Source: Planctomycetota bacterium (GTDB lineage Bacteria; Planctomycetota; J058). Taken from it: 54,766 bases of DNA. The DNA lies in contig JAHBXY010000048.1 in NCBI GenBank assembly GCA_019636275.1, positions 1 to 54,766 on the forward strand, written 5' to 3'. This document shows, piece by piece, positions 16,954-27,632 of this stretch (positions are counted from its first letter, which is position 1; every line of letters begins with the position of its first letter). The notes beneath the pieces were generated by a model, which was not told the origin of the DNA, searched no databases, and worked only from the letters and a program-made list of their open reading frames with translations. The position numbers and the translations under genes were made by a program.

Positions 16954-17024
16954 CTCGGCGCCCCGGGCACGGTCAGGCGCGCGCGGCCCCGGGGCGCGGG
17001 GGGCGCGCGTCGTCGGTCAGCCGG

Positions 17025-17876
17025 TCAGCGCGCCTTGACCACCAGGACGCTGCTGGGGACGGCGCGGATGACCCGCTCGGCCGTGCTGCCGCTCCACAGG
17101 TGCGCCAGGCCGGTCAGCCCGCGCGTGCCCATGACGAGGAGGTCGCAGCCGACGAGCCCGGCCGCCTCGACGATCCCGGCCGCCGGCTTCCCGGCGCGAA
17201 CGATGATGCGCGTCTCGACCCCGTGCCGGTCGATCCCCTCGAGCCGGCGCCGTAGCCCCTCCTCACCGCGGGCGACCGCCGCGGCCAGGTCCGCCGCCTC
17301 GCCGCGAGCCCACGGCCGGAGCGCGTCCGGGTCGGGCACCACGGTCATCACGCTCAGGTCGGCGACGAACGTGCGGCACAGGTAGACGGCCGCGCGCAGG
17401 GCCTCGTCCGACTCCTTCGCGGCCAGGTCGCCGTCGAGGGCGCAGAGGACGTTGCGCACCTCGGGATGGGCGCGGCCGGGGCAGACGAGCCACACCGGCA
17501 CCGGCGCCTCGCGGACCAGGCGCTCGGCGCTCGACCCCAGGAGCACGCGGTCGAGCGTCGTGCGCGCGCCCGCGCCGAGGACGATCAGGTCGGCGCCTTC
17601 GCGGGCGGCCACGGCCAGGAGCACGTCGTCGGCGCGCCCCTCCTCGACGACCGCGCCCGCCTCGACGCCGGCCTCCGCGGCGAGCTGGCGCAGCGTGGCC
17701 TCGGCCTGCAGGACGACCTCGTCGCGCTCGGCCCGCACGGAGCTCGTCTCCGGCACCGCGTGCACCAGGACCAGCCGCGACCCGAAGGTGCGCGCCAGGA
17801 GGCACGCCTCCCGCCACGCGTCCAGGGACGCCGGGCTCCAGTCCATGCCCACGACGATCTTCTGCAAGCGCATCAT
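17025..17876 (-). CDS. Second tandem universal stress protein
   Basis: This is a 283-residue protein with two Usp domains. The second has a full ATP-binding motif (GTRGLTGLAHLWSGS, the G-2x-G-9x-GS form). The first has GAGARTTLDRVLLGSS, in which the second glycine is altered. GGAGGAGCG precedes the ATGATG at 17876; the start could be either ATG. It is transcribed toward the kinase with a 71-base gap. The hexamer repeat at 18031-18185 lies just upstream and may affect its expression. Confidence 0.88.
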   Translation of the reverse strand: MMRLQKIVVGMDWSPASLDAWREACLLARTFGSRLVLVHAVPETSSVRAERDEVVLQAEATLRQLAAEAGVEAGAVVEEGRADDVLLAVAAREGADLIVLGAGARTTLDRVLLGSSAERLVREAPVPVWLVCPGRAHPEVRNVLCALDGDLAAKESDEALRAAVYLCRTFVADLSVMTVVPDPDALRPWARGEAADLAAAVARGEEGLRRRLEGIDRHGVETRIIVRAGKPAAGIVEAAGLVGCDLLVMGTRGLTGLAHLWSGSTAERVIRAVPSSVLVVKAR

Positions 17877-18030
17877 GCGAGGTCGCTCCTCCGCGGTGGA
17901 CAGCAAACGCCAGCCCGCGCGCAGCCCCTGCCCCCGCACAGCGCGCGTCTCATCTGCGTGACGGCGTCACTCCCGTGTGACGCCCAGGCTCGATGCCGAA
18001 TGGTCAGCGCGTCAACTGCTGCGTCGACCC

Positions 18031-18185
18031 GTTCCCGTTCCCGTTCCCGCTGTTGGGGCCACATGAACTTCGACCACGAGCGCTGGTCGAGACCTCCTCC
18101 TCCGTGTGGTCTCCATGCTCACTCGCACGATCAACAACCTCGGAGGAGCGGGAACGGGAACGGGAACGGGAACGGGAACGGGAAC
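18031..18185. repeat. Inverted hexanucleotide repeats (GTTCCC)3 and (GGGAAC)6
   Basis: Three perfect GTTCCC units lie at 18031-18048 and six perfect GGGAAC units at 18150-18185, about 100 bases apart. The two tracts are complementary, so an 18-bp stem can form. They sit between the thioredoxin gene's 3' end and the start of the second Usp gene. The rest of the 17877-18234 gap holds no gene. Confidence 0.9.
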
Positions 18186-18234
18186 TCAAGACTCGACTGA
18201 GAGTTGGCGCCAACCATTCGGCAGGGCGCCCAGG

Positions 18235-19090
18235 CTAGTAGATCGTCCGCGCCAACTCCGCGCGATAGCGGTCCGACAGGGGGTCGCGCGCGCCGAGCGC
18301 GTAGAACACCTGGACCATGGCCTCGCGCACCTTGCCCGCGCCGAGGCGCTTGTCCTGGCGCGCCGCCTCGAGCAGCGCCTCGAGGGCCTCGGCGTGGCGG
18401 CCCTCGGCCGCCAGCCGGCAGCCGTCGCGGTAGCGCGCCTCCGCCGGAGGGGCGTCGGCCGGCGCCGCCGCGCAGGCGCGGCCCAGCTCGCGCAGGGTCA
18501 GCTCGGCCTCGAGCCGCTCGACCTCGTCGCGCGCGTCGACCCCCGGCGCGACCTGCCGCACGAGCGCCCGCGCCTCGTCCTCGTCGCCGCGCGCCAGGAG
18601 CAGCCGGGCCAGCGTCAGGCTGGCGCGCTCGTGCCGCGGTCGCGCGGCGGAGCAATCGGCGCAGCGCCGCCTCGGCGCCGGCCGGGTCGGTCGCGGCCAG
18701 CCCCTGCGCCTCGGCCGCCAGCCGCTCGACCTCGTCGGGCGCCACGCGGTCGAGCCACCGGCGCAGCTCGGGCAGCGGCCGCGCGCCGACGAAGCCGTCG
18801 GTCGGCCGGCCGTCGCGGAAGGCCGTCACGGCCGGCACCGAGCGCACCTCGAAGCGGTCGGCGAGGGCGGGGCTGCGGTCGATGTCGACCTTGGCCAGCA
18901 CGAAGCCGCCGGCCCGCTCGCGCGCCAACCCCTCGAGCAGCGGCCCGAGGACGCGGCACGGGCCGCACCAGCGCGCCCAGAAGTCGACCACGACGGGGAC
19001 CTCCCGCGAGCGCTCGACCACGTCGCGCTCGAAGCTCGCGTCGTCGACGTCCTTCACCCACGGGTCCGCCCCGGTCGTCGCGTCCGTCAT
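18235..19090 (-). CDS. Thioredoxin-TPR protein (CnoX/YbbN type), frameshifted
   Basis: The N-terminal domain (residues 1-115) is a thioredoxin with FWARWCGPCRVLGP and the cis-Pro strand VRSVPAVTAF. A helical TPR region follows, as in CnoX/YbbN chaperone-like proteins. The reading frame breaks near 18640-18655: upstream sequence ends in AEAALRRLLR, and the matching continuation (ERASLTLARLLLARGDE) lies in another frame and runs to TAG 18235. One indel would restore a protein of about 285 residues, normal for this family. ATG 19090 has GGAGG four bases upstream. It is either a recent mutation or an assembly error. Confidence 0.8.
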
Positions 19091-19216
19091 CGCGCCTCCG
19101 GCCGCGCTCCCCCGCGGCGCGCGCCTCTGCAAGACAGGGTAACCCACCACCGACGCCCTGGAGCGCGGCCTCCGTGCCCCCCGAGCACCACGCGCTGGCG
19201 ACTCTTCGGGCACGAA

Positions 19217-19306
19217 GGACACGAAGGGCACGAAGGCCGACGGAGGTCACGTAGGCGCCTGGAGAGACCTTCGCGACCTCCGTGGGCCTTCGTTGCCTTC
19301 GTGTCC
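19217..19306. repeat. Long inverted repeat rich in CACGAAGG
   Basis: The left arm (19217-19251, GGACACGAAGGGCACGAAGG and following) and the right arm (19273-19306) are complementary over about 34 bases with a few mismatches, around a 21-base loop. It lies upstream of the thioredoxin gene and downstream of rluA. Repeats built on CACGAAGGACACGAAGG are, to my knowledge, widespread in some environmental genomes. No gene lies in 19091-19352. Confidence 0.75.
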
Positions 19307-19352
19307 CATGCTCAGCAGACGCGCGAATCGCAGCGGGAGAGCGGCTCCGCAC

Positions 19353-20242
19353 TCACGCGGGCCCCCTCAGCCGGCTCCACAGCCGGCGCAGGTCGCGCGG
19401 CAGCGGCGCCTCGAGCGCGAGCGGCGCGCCCGTGGTCGGGTGCGCCAGGGCGAGGCGGTGCGCGTGCAGGGCCAGGCGCGGCGCGCGCGGCCCGCGGTCG
19501 CCGCCGTGCCGCGCGTCGCCGAGCACGGGGCAGCCGAGGCCGGCCAGGTGGAGCCGGACCTGGTGCATGCGGCCCGTCTCCGGCCAGGCGCGCACGAGCG
19601 CCGCGGCCGGCCCGCGCTCGACCACCTCCCAGCGCGTGCGCGCCGGCTTGCCGTCGACGGGCTCATCCACCTCACCCTCGGCCCCGGGCGGGGCGCCGGC
19701 CACGAGCGCCAGGTACTCCTTCGTCACGCGCCGCGCCGCGAACGCCTCGACCAGCGCGGCGTGGGCGGCGGCCGACCGGGCCACGAGCAGGAGGCCCGAG
19801 GTGCCGCGGTCGAGGCGGTGCACGAGCCCCCACTCGCGCTCGGCGCCGAGGTGCAAGAGGTCCGGCCAGGCGCCGACCAGCGCGTTGAGGACCGTGTCGG
19901 TGCCGTGCCCGGGGCCGGGGTGCATGGCCAGGCCCGGCGGCTTCCAGACGACGAGCAGGTCGGGGTCCTCGTGCAGGGCGCGCAGCCGCAGCCGCCGGTT
20001 GGGCATGGGCGGCGGCCGCGGCCCCGCCCGCGCCGGCGCGACGAGCACCTCGTCGCCGCGGGCCACGCGGTCGCCGCGCGCCAGCGCGCGGTCGCCCACG
20101 CGCACGCGCCCCTGGCGCAGGAGCTTGGCCGCGTGGTCGCGCGCGGCCGGGAGGCGGCGCGCGAGCACGTCCTCGATGGCGGCGCCGTCGTCGGCGGCGG
20201 CGACCGTGAAGCGGCGCGGCGCGGGGCCGCCGTCGTCGGTCG

Positions 20243-20246
<4 letters not shown>
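19353..20246 (-). CDS. RluA-family 23S rRNA pseudouridine synthase
   Basis: This is a 297-residue protein. An S4-like RNA-binding domain lies at residues 10-75 (IEDVLARRLPAARDHAAKLL). The catalytic domain has HRLDRGTSGLLLVA, where the Asp is the catalytic residue, and GRMHQVRLHLAGLG near the C terminus. It converts uridines in rRNA (RluD/RluC type) to pseudouridine; the exact sites cannot be told. ATG 20246 overlaps the stop of the SEC-C gene (ATGA), so the two are co-translated. Confidence 0.92.
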
Positions 20247-22514
<2,268 letters not shown>

Positions 22515-22580
22515 GCCACGCCCGGGCGAGCGGCGGGAGGGGGGCGCGCATGGGCGACCGGCGCCCCGCCGTTGATGCCG

Positions 22581-22655
22581 GGGGATCCGTGTGCTCGGCC
22601 GCCGCTCCGTCACGGACGACGCCCCGGGTGCTCGGCGGCCGAGCACGGGGACCCC
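22581..22655. promoter_or_regulatory. Inverted repeat in the divergent SEC-C/P450 promoter region
   Basis: GTGCTCGGCCGCCG (22591-22604) faces its exact complement at 22633-22646. The match extends outward with mismatches to about 23 bases on each side. The right arm is itself palindromic (TGCTCGGCGGCCGAGCA, 22629-22645). Because it lies between divergent genes it is more likely an operator than a terminator. Confidence 0.5.
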
Positions 22656-22726
22656 CGGCCGGAGTCGACCCGGTTCGCTCGCTCGAGGCCGCTCGCGCGG
22701 CCTCTCGGCCGGGCCTCCGGGCGGCG

Positions 22727-22732
22727 TATACT
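22727..22732 (+). promoter_or_regulatory. -10 box TATACT, leaderless start of P450
   Basis: TATACT ends six bases before the GTG at 22739, so transcription should start at or next to the start codon. No Shine-Dalgarno sequence is present. No good -35 is visible. Confidence 0.5.
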
Positions 22733-22738
22733 CCGCGC

Positions 22739-24067
22739 GTGGTGCTCCCCCCCGGCCCCTCGTCGTCGGCGCTCCTGCAGACGCTGGCCTGGGTGCGCCG
22801 GCCGGTCCGGCTGATGAGGGCCTGCCGCGCCGCCTACGGGCCCACCTTCCGCCTGCGCTTCGCCGGCGGGCGCGACTTCGTGTTCGTGACCCGCCCCGAG
22901 CACGTCAAGGAGGTGTTCACCGCCGACCCGGGCCTCGTGCTCGCCGGGCGCGCCAACGCCGCGTTCGCCCGCTTCATGGGGCCTCACTCGCTCTTCGCCC
23001 TCGACGGCGAGGCGCACCGCCGCCACCGGCGCCTGCTCGTCCCGCCGTTCCACGGCGAGCGCATGCGCGCCTACGGGCCCCTGCTCGTGGCGCTCACGCG
23101 CCGCCACCTGGCGCGCTGGCCGCGCGGCCGACCGTTCTCGCTCACGGCCGCCCTGCAGGCCCTCACGCTCGACGCGATCTTCGAGGCCGTGTTCGGCGTG
23201 ACCGACGCGAGGACGATGGCCCGCCTCACCGGGCTCGTCGCGCGGCTGACCAGCCGCGCCTCGGCGCTCCTGGCCTTCGTGCCCTTCCTGCGCCTGGACC
23301 TGGGCCCCTGGAGCCCCTGGGGCCGCTTCGTGCGCTGCCGCGCCGAGCTCGACGCGATCCTCTTCGAGGCGATCGCCCGCGCGCGGCGCGCCGGGGGCGA
23401 GGACATCCTCGCCAAGCTCATCGAGGAGAGCGTGCGCCGCGGCGAGCCGCTCGGCGACGACGAGCTGCGCGACGAGCTGCTCACGCTGCTCGGCGCCGGC
23501 CACGAGACGACGGCCACCGGCCTGGCCTGGACCCTCTCGCGCCTGCTCGCGGCGCCGGCCGCGCTCGAGCGCGCCCGCGCCGAGGTGCAGGAGGTCGTCG
23601 GCCAGGCGGACCCGTCGGCCGAGCACCTGCCGCGGCTGACGTTCCTCGACGCCGTGGTGCAGGAGGCCCTGCGCCTCGACCCGCCCGTGCCGATCGCCGT
23701 GCGCCAGCTCGCCGCGCCGGCGCGCCTGGCCGGCTACGACCTGCCGGCCGACACGCGCCTGGCGCCCTGCATCTGGCTGGCGCAGCGCGACCCCGAGGCT
23801 TTCCCCGACCCCGACGCCTTCCGCCCCGAGCGCTTCCTCGGCGCGCGCCGCGGCCCGGCCGCGGCGTTCACCTGGTTCCCCTTCGGCGGCGGCGCGCGCG
23901 TGTGCATCGGGATGGCCTTCGCGCTGTTCGAGATGAAGCTCATCCTGGCCACGCTGCTGCAGGCCGCGCGCCTGCGCCCCGCGGCCGCGTTCAGCGGCCG
24001 CGCCGAGCGGCACGCCATCGTGCTCACGCCCGCGGGCGGGGCCCCCGTGACCCTGGAGGACGCGTGA
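22739..24067 (+). CDS. Cytochrome P450 monooxygenase
   Basis: This is a 442-residue P450 with all signature elements: I-helix GAGHETTATGL, EALR (the ExxR pair), the PERF-type loop FRPERFLG and the heme loop FPFGGGARVCIGMAF with the cysteine ligand. It looks like the class that includes soluble bacterial, CYP102/4-like proteins. The substrate is unknown; a prenyltransferase and a methyltransferase follow and suggest tailoring of a prenylated or lipid product. GTG 22739 or 22742 are both possible starts. The stop overlaps the next gene (GTGA). No redox partner gene is seen nearby. Confidence 0.93.
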   Translation: MVLPPGPSSSALLQTLAWVRRPVRLMRACRAAYGPTFRLRFAGGRDFVFVTRPEHVKEVFTADPGLVLAGRANAAFARFMGPHSLFALDGEAHRRHRRLLVPPFHGERMRAYGPLLVALTRRHLARWPRGRPFSLTAALQALTLDAIFEAVFGVTDARTMARLTGLVARLTSRASALLAFVPFLRLDLGPWSPWGRFVRCRAELDAILFEAIARARRAGGEDILAKLIEESVRRGEPLGDDELRDELLTLLGAGHETTATGLAWTLSRLLAAPAALERARAEVQEVVGQADPSAEHLPRLTFLDAVVQEALRLDPPVPIAVRQLAAPARLAGYDLPADTRLAPCIWLAQRDPEAFPDPDAFRPERFLGARRGPAAAFTWFPFGGGARVCIGMAFALFEMKLILATLLQAARLRPAAAFSGRAERHAIVLTPAGGAPVTLEDA

Positions 24068-25014
24068 CGAGCAGGGCCCGCCGGCTGGCCACCTTCCTGC
24101 GCGTGATGTTCCCGCCGGCCTTCATGGTCCCGTCGGCGATCGTCAACGTCCTGTGCATCGACGGCGCCCTGCAGGCGCTGGCGGGCGACGCCACCCTGCG
24201 CTACGGCCTGCGCGCCGCGCTCTGCGCCGCGCTCGTGCTCCTGTTCATGCTCCTCCTGCGCGTCTACGACGAGCTCAAGGACGTCGAGACCGACCTGCGC
24301 CTCGGGCGCGCCGGCGACCCCCGCTACAAGGACCGGCCGATCGTCACCGGCGCCGTGCAGGAGGGCGACCTCGTGCTCCTGCGCAACGTCACCCTGACGC
24401 TCCTCGTCGCGGCCGGCCTGGCCCTGCGCGACCCGCTGGCGACCGGGACGGTCGCCGCCGCGCTCGGGCTGTGCTGGCTCTCGTCGCGCTGGTTCTTCTA
24501 CCCGCCGATCTCGCGCAACATCCTGCTCGCGTTCGTCACGCACAACCCGCTTTCGCTGGCGATCTCGGCCGTCGTCGTGGCCGCCTTCGCCGGCGCGCGC
24601 GGCCCCGACGCCCTGGGCCCCTGGACGGCGCCGCTGATGATCGGCCTGTGGGCGCCGGTGGCCGCCTGGGAGGTGAGCCGCAAGCTGCGCACGCCCGCCG
24701 AGGAGACCGACTACCAGACCTACTCGAAGGTCCTCGGCCTGCGCGCGGCGGCCCTGATCCCGGGCGCGTTCGCCCTCCTCTCGGCCGCCTGCCTCCTGGG
24801 CGTCGCCCGGGCGGCCGGCCTGGCCTGGCCTGCGCCGGCGGTGATCGGCGCCGGGGCCGTCGCCGTCGCCGGCGCGGCCCTGCGCCTGTCGCTCGCCCCG
24901 ACCCCGGCGCGCGCCGCCGGGCTGCGCCCGCTCGTCGAGGGCTTCGCTCTCCTGGCCAACGTGGGCCTCCTCGCCGCCCTCGTCCACGCCCGCGGCGTAT
25001 CCTGGGGGCCGTGA
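24064..25014 (+). CDS. UbiA-family prenyltransferase
   Basis: This is a 316-residue membrane protein with about eight helices. The first Asp-rich motif is YDELKDVETDLRLGR (about residues 73-87), followed by DPRYKDRPIVTGAV. A second motif, EETDYQTYSKVLG, lies near residue 213. UbiA enzymes join a prenyl diphosphate to an aromatic or other acceptor in the membrane. The Glu/Asp spacing in motif one differs from the ubiquinone and menaquinone enzymes (NDxxDxxxD), so the acceptor may be unusual. It overlaps both neighbours by four bases. Confidence 0.82.
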   Translation: MTSRARRLATFLRVMFPPAFMVPSAIVNVLCIDGALQALAGDATLRYGLRAALCAALVLLFMLLLRVYDELKDVETDLRLGRAGDPRYKDRPIVTGAVQEGDLVLLRNVTLTLLVAAGLALRDPLATGTVAAALGLCWLSSRWFFYPPISRNILLAFVTHNPLSLAISAVVVAAFAGARGPDALGPWTAPLMIGLWAPVAAWEVSRKLRTPAEETDYQTYSKVLGLRAAALIPGAFALLSAACLLGVARAAGLAWPAPAVIGAGAVAVAGAALRLSLAPTPARAAGLRPLVEGFALLANVGLLAALVHARGVSWGP

Positions 25015-26582
25015 CCACCGCCGGCGACTCGTACGACGCGCTCCCCTACCCGAGCTACCCCTTCGCCCTCACGCACCCGGCGCGCCTGCACGTCCTGGGC
25101 GCGCTCGCCGGGCTCACGCCCGCGCCCCTCGAGGGCGCGCGCGTGCTGGAGCTCGGCTGCGCCGCCGGCGGCAACCTGATCCCCCTCGCCGTCGACTTCC
25201 CCGGCGCCCGCTGCCTGGGCGTCGACGCCTCGCGCCGGCAGATCGACGAGGGGCGGGCGGCGGTCGCCGCGCTGGGCCTCGACAACTGCGAGCTCCTGCA
25301 CGGCGACATCGCCGAGCTCGGCCCCGAGCTGGGGACCTTCGACTACGTGGTGTGCCACGGCGTCTACTCGTGGGTGCCGCCGCGCGTGCAGGAGGCGATC
25401 CTGGGGCTGTGCGCGCGCCAGCTCGCCCCCGACGGCGTGGCGTACGTCAGCTACAACACGTTCCCCGGCTGGCGCATGCGCAGCATGATCCGCGACATGA
25501 TGCGCTACCACGCCCGGCAGTTCGACGAGCCCGCCACGGCCGTGGCCCAGGGGCGGCGCCTCCTCGACTACCTGGCGCGCAACGCGGCGGACGTCCGCGG
25601 CGCCTACGCCGCGCTCCTCGAGCACGAGCTGACCCTCCTGCGCAAGCAGTCCGACGCCTACCTGTTCCACGAGCACCTCGAGGCCACCAACGAGCCGCTC
25701 TACTTCCACCAGTTCATCGAGCGCGTCGAGGCCGCCGGGCTGACCTACCTGGGCGAGGCCAGCCCCGGCGAGACGCGCCGGACGCTCTTCCCGGAGCTGG
25801 CCGACGACGTCGGGCGCGGGGCGCCGGCCGCCGTGCAGGTCGAGCAGTACCGCGACTTCGTCATCAACCGCTCCTTCCGCACGAGCCTGCTCGTGCGCCG
25901 CGACCGCCCCCTGCGCGCGGCCCCGACCCCCGAGGACGTGACCCGCTTCCTCGTCGCGGCGCGGGCCGAGCGGCGCGCGCCGCGCGAGGACGACCCGCCC
26001 CCGCCGCCCGACACGCCCCCCGGGCCCGAGGTCATGACGCTCGCCGGCAAGGTCGTGCGCGTGCACGTGCCGCTGGTCGTCGCGGCCCTCGACGCGCTCG
26101 ACGCCGCCTGGCCGCGCGCCCTCGCCTGGGACGAGCTCGAGGCGGCCGCGGCCCCGGGCGACGAGGGCGGCGACCCGGCCACGCGCCGCGCGCGCCTCGC
26201 CGAGCAGGTCCTCGAGCTGTTCGCCGACGACCACCTCGAGCTGCGCCCCTGCCAGCCGGCCGTGGCCCCGCGCGTGGGCGACCGCCCGCGCGCGCACCGG
26301 CTCGCCCGGCACCACGCCGAGGCGGGCCTCGTGGTCACCAACGCGCGCCACGAGCCGCACGAGCTCGACCGGCTGGAGCGCGAGCTCGTGCGCGCCTGCG
26401 ACGGGGCGCGCGACCACGCCGCGCTGGCCGCGGCGCTGGTCGAGGCGGCGGCGGCCGGCCGCCTCGAGGTGACGAAGGACGGGGCGCCCATGACCGACCC
26501 CGGCGAGCTGCGCGAGGTGTTCGAGCGCGTCCTGCCGGGGAAGCTGCGCGGCCTCTGGCGGCGGTCGCTCCTCGTCGAGTGA
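25011..26582 (+). CDS. SAM-dependent methyltransferase with regulatory domain
   Basis: This is a 523-residue protein. The N-terminal half is a class I methyltransferase: motif I VLELGCAAGGNLIPLA, motif II GVDASRRQIDEG and FDYVVCHGVYSWVP. The middle part (HARQFDEPATAVAQGRRLLD onward) matches the methyltransferase regulatory domain found after such modules. The C-terminal part (about 340-523) is a second helical region. GTG 25011 overlaps the UbiA stop, and a TATCCT box at 24998-25003 could also give an internal leaderless transcript. The methyl acceptor is unknown. Confidence 0.85.
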   Translation: MTTAGDSYDALPYPSYPFALTHPARLHVLGALAGLTPAPLEGARVLELGCAAGGNLIPLAVDFPGARCLGVDASRRQIDEGRAAVAALGLDNCELLHGDIAELGPELGTFDYVVCHGVYSWVPPRVQEAILGLCARQLAPDGVAYVSYNTFPGWRMRSMIRDMMRYHARQFDEPATAVAQGRRLLDYLARNAADVRGAYAALLEHELTLLRKQSDAYLFHEHLEATNEPLYFHQFIERVEAAGLTYLGEASPGETRRTLFPELADDVGRGAPAAVQVEQYRDFVINRSFRTSLLVRRDRPLRAAPTPEDVTRFLVAARAERRAPREDDPPPPPDTPPGPEVMTLAGKVVRVHVPLVVAALDALDAAWPRALAWDELEAAAAPGDEGGDPATRRARLAEQVLELFADDHLELRPCQPAVAPRVGDRPRAHRLARHHAEAGLVVTNARHEPHELDRLERELVRACDGARDHAALAAALVEAAAAGRLEVTKDGAPMTDPGELREVFERVLPGKLRGLWRRSLLVE

Positions 26583-26647
26583 CCGGCGTCGCGTGACCGG
26601 CGTCGAGTGGTGGCAGGCCGCCCCGGCGTGGCTGTAGGATCGACGCC

Positions 26648-27622
26648 ATGGCGATCGCGGCGAAGTGCTGCCTGAGCTGTGGCGCGGGCCTCCCGGCGGA
26701 CGGCCTCGTGTGCGAGTTCTGCGGCGCCGCCCACGTCTTCAGCGCCGGGGCCATGGCCGTGGCCTGCCCCGGCTGCGGCGCGGGCAACGCCGCCGACGCG
26801 CGCCACTGCGTGCAGTGCCGCGCGGCGCTCGTGGTCGCCTGCCCCGAGTGCCGCGCCGCGAGCCCGCACGGGAGCCGCTACTGCCAGGAGTGCCGCATCG
26901 AGTTCCGCGCCTACCGGCGCGCGCGCGTCCTGCGGACGCCGCTGGAGGTGCGCGAGGAGGCCGCCGCCGCGCGCGTGGTCGAGTGGCTCGACGGCCGCTG
27001 GTTCAAGGCGCGCGACCTGCGCGGCCGGCTGCGCGTGATCGACGCCGCGCTCCTGTGGGTGCCCACGTGGCGCCTCCGCGCGCGGGTCACGGGCGAGGTG
27101 CAGGGCCAGGCGTCGCAGACGCACCACCGCACGGTCAGCGGCCGCCGCTACGACGGCGAGGCCGGCCGCTGGGTGGAGACGGTCTCGTCCGAGCCGTACC
27201 TGGTGTGGCAGCACGTGACCAAGCGCTTCGACCGCACGCTGGACCTGCGGCTCCCCGCCGCCGCCGCCGCGGCCGGCTGCCAGGACGTGCTCGACCTGGC
27301 CGGCGCGCCCGCCGGCCGGCCGCTCGACGACGTCCCCGCCCCCGCCGGGCCGGGCGAGCGCGTGTTCGATCCCGACCTGATCGACCTGCAGGCGTTCGCC
27401 CGCCTCCGCGGCCAGGCCGCCGCGAAGCTCAGGGCCGAGCTGCTCGAGCGGGTCGAGGCGCTCGACGCGCGCTGGCTGCAGCCGACGCTCACGCTCACGT
27501 ACGAGCCGGTGTGGCAGGTGGTCTACCGCTACCGCCGGGCGCACGGCGAGGCGCGCGTGCACGGGACGACGGGCGTCGTCGCCGGCCGGCGCCTCACGCT
27601 CCTCGACCAGTGGTTCTCGTAG
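26648..27622 (+). CDS. Zinc-ribbon protein of unknown function
   Basis: This is a 324-residue protein. Its first 85 residues hold four CxxC pairs in double zinc ribbons (CLSCGAG, CEFCGAA, CPGCGAG with CVQCRAA, CPECRAA with CQECRIE). The rest is a soluble domain with repeated aromatic/Arg motifs (LLWVPTWRLRARVTG, VWQVVYRYRRAHGEARVHG) that looks like a beta-rich fold. TAGGAT lies seven bases before ATG 26648, suggesting a leaderless message. It is eleven bases from the SHOCT gene downstream. Confidence 0.65.
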   Translation: MAIAAKCCLSCGAGLPADGLVCEFCGAAHVFSAGAMAVACPGCGAGNAADARHCVQCRAALVVACPECRAASPHGSRYCQECRIEFRAYRRARVLRTPLEVREEAAAARVVEWLDGRWFKARDLRGRLRVIDAALLWVPTWRLRARVTGEVQGQASQTHHRTVSGRRYDGEAGRWVETVSSEPYLVWQHVTKRFDRTLDLRLPAAAAAAGCQDVLDLAGAPAGRPLDDVPAPAGPGERVFDPDLIDLQAFARLRGQAAAKLRAELLERVEALDARWLQPTLTLTYEPVWQVVYRYRRAHGEARVHGTTGVVAGRRLTLLDQWFS

Positions 27623-27632
27623 GAGGCGGCGC

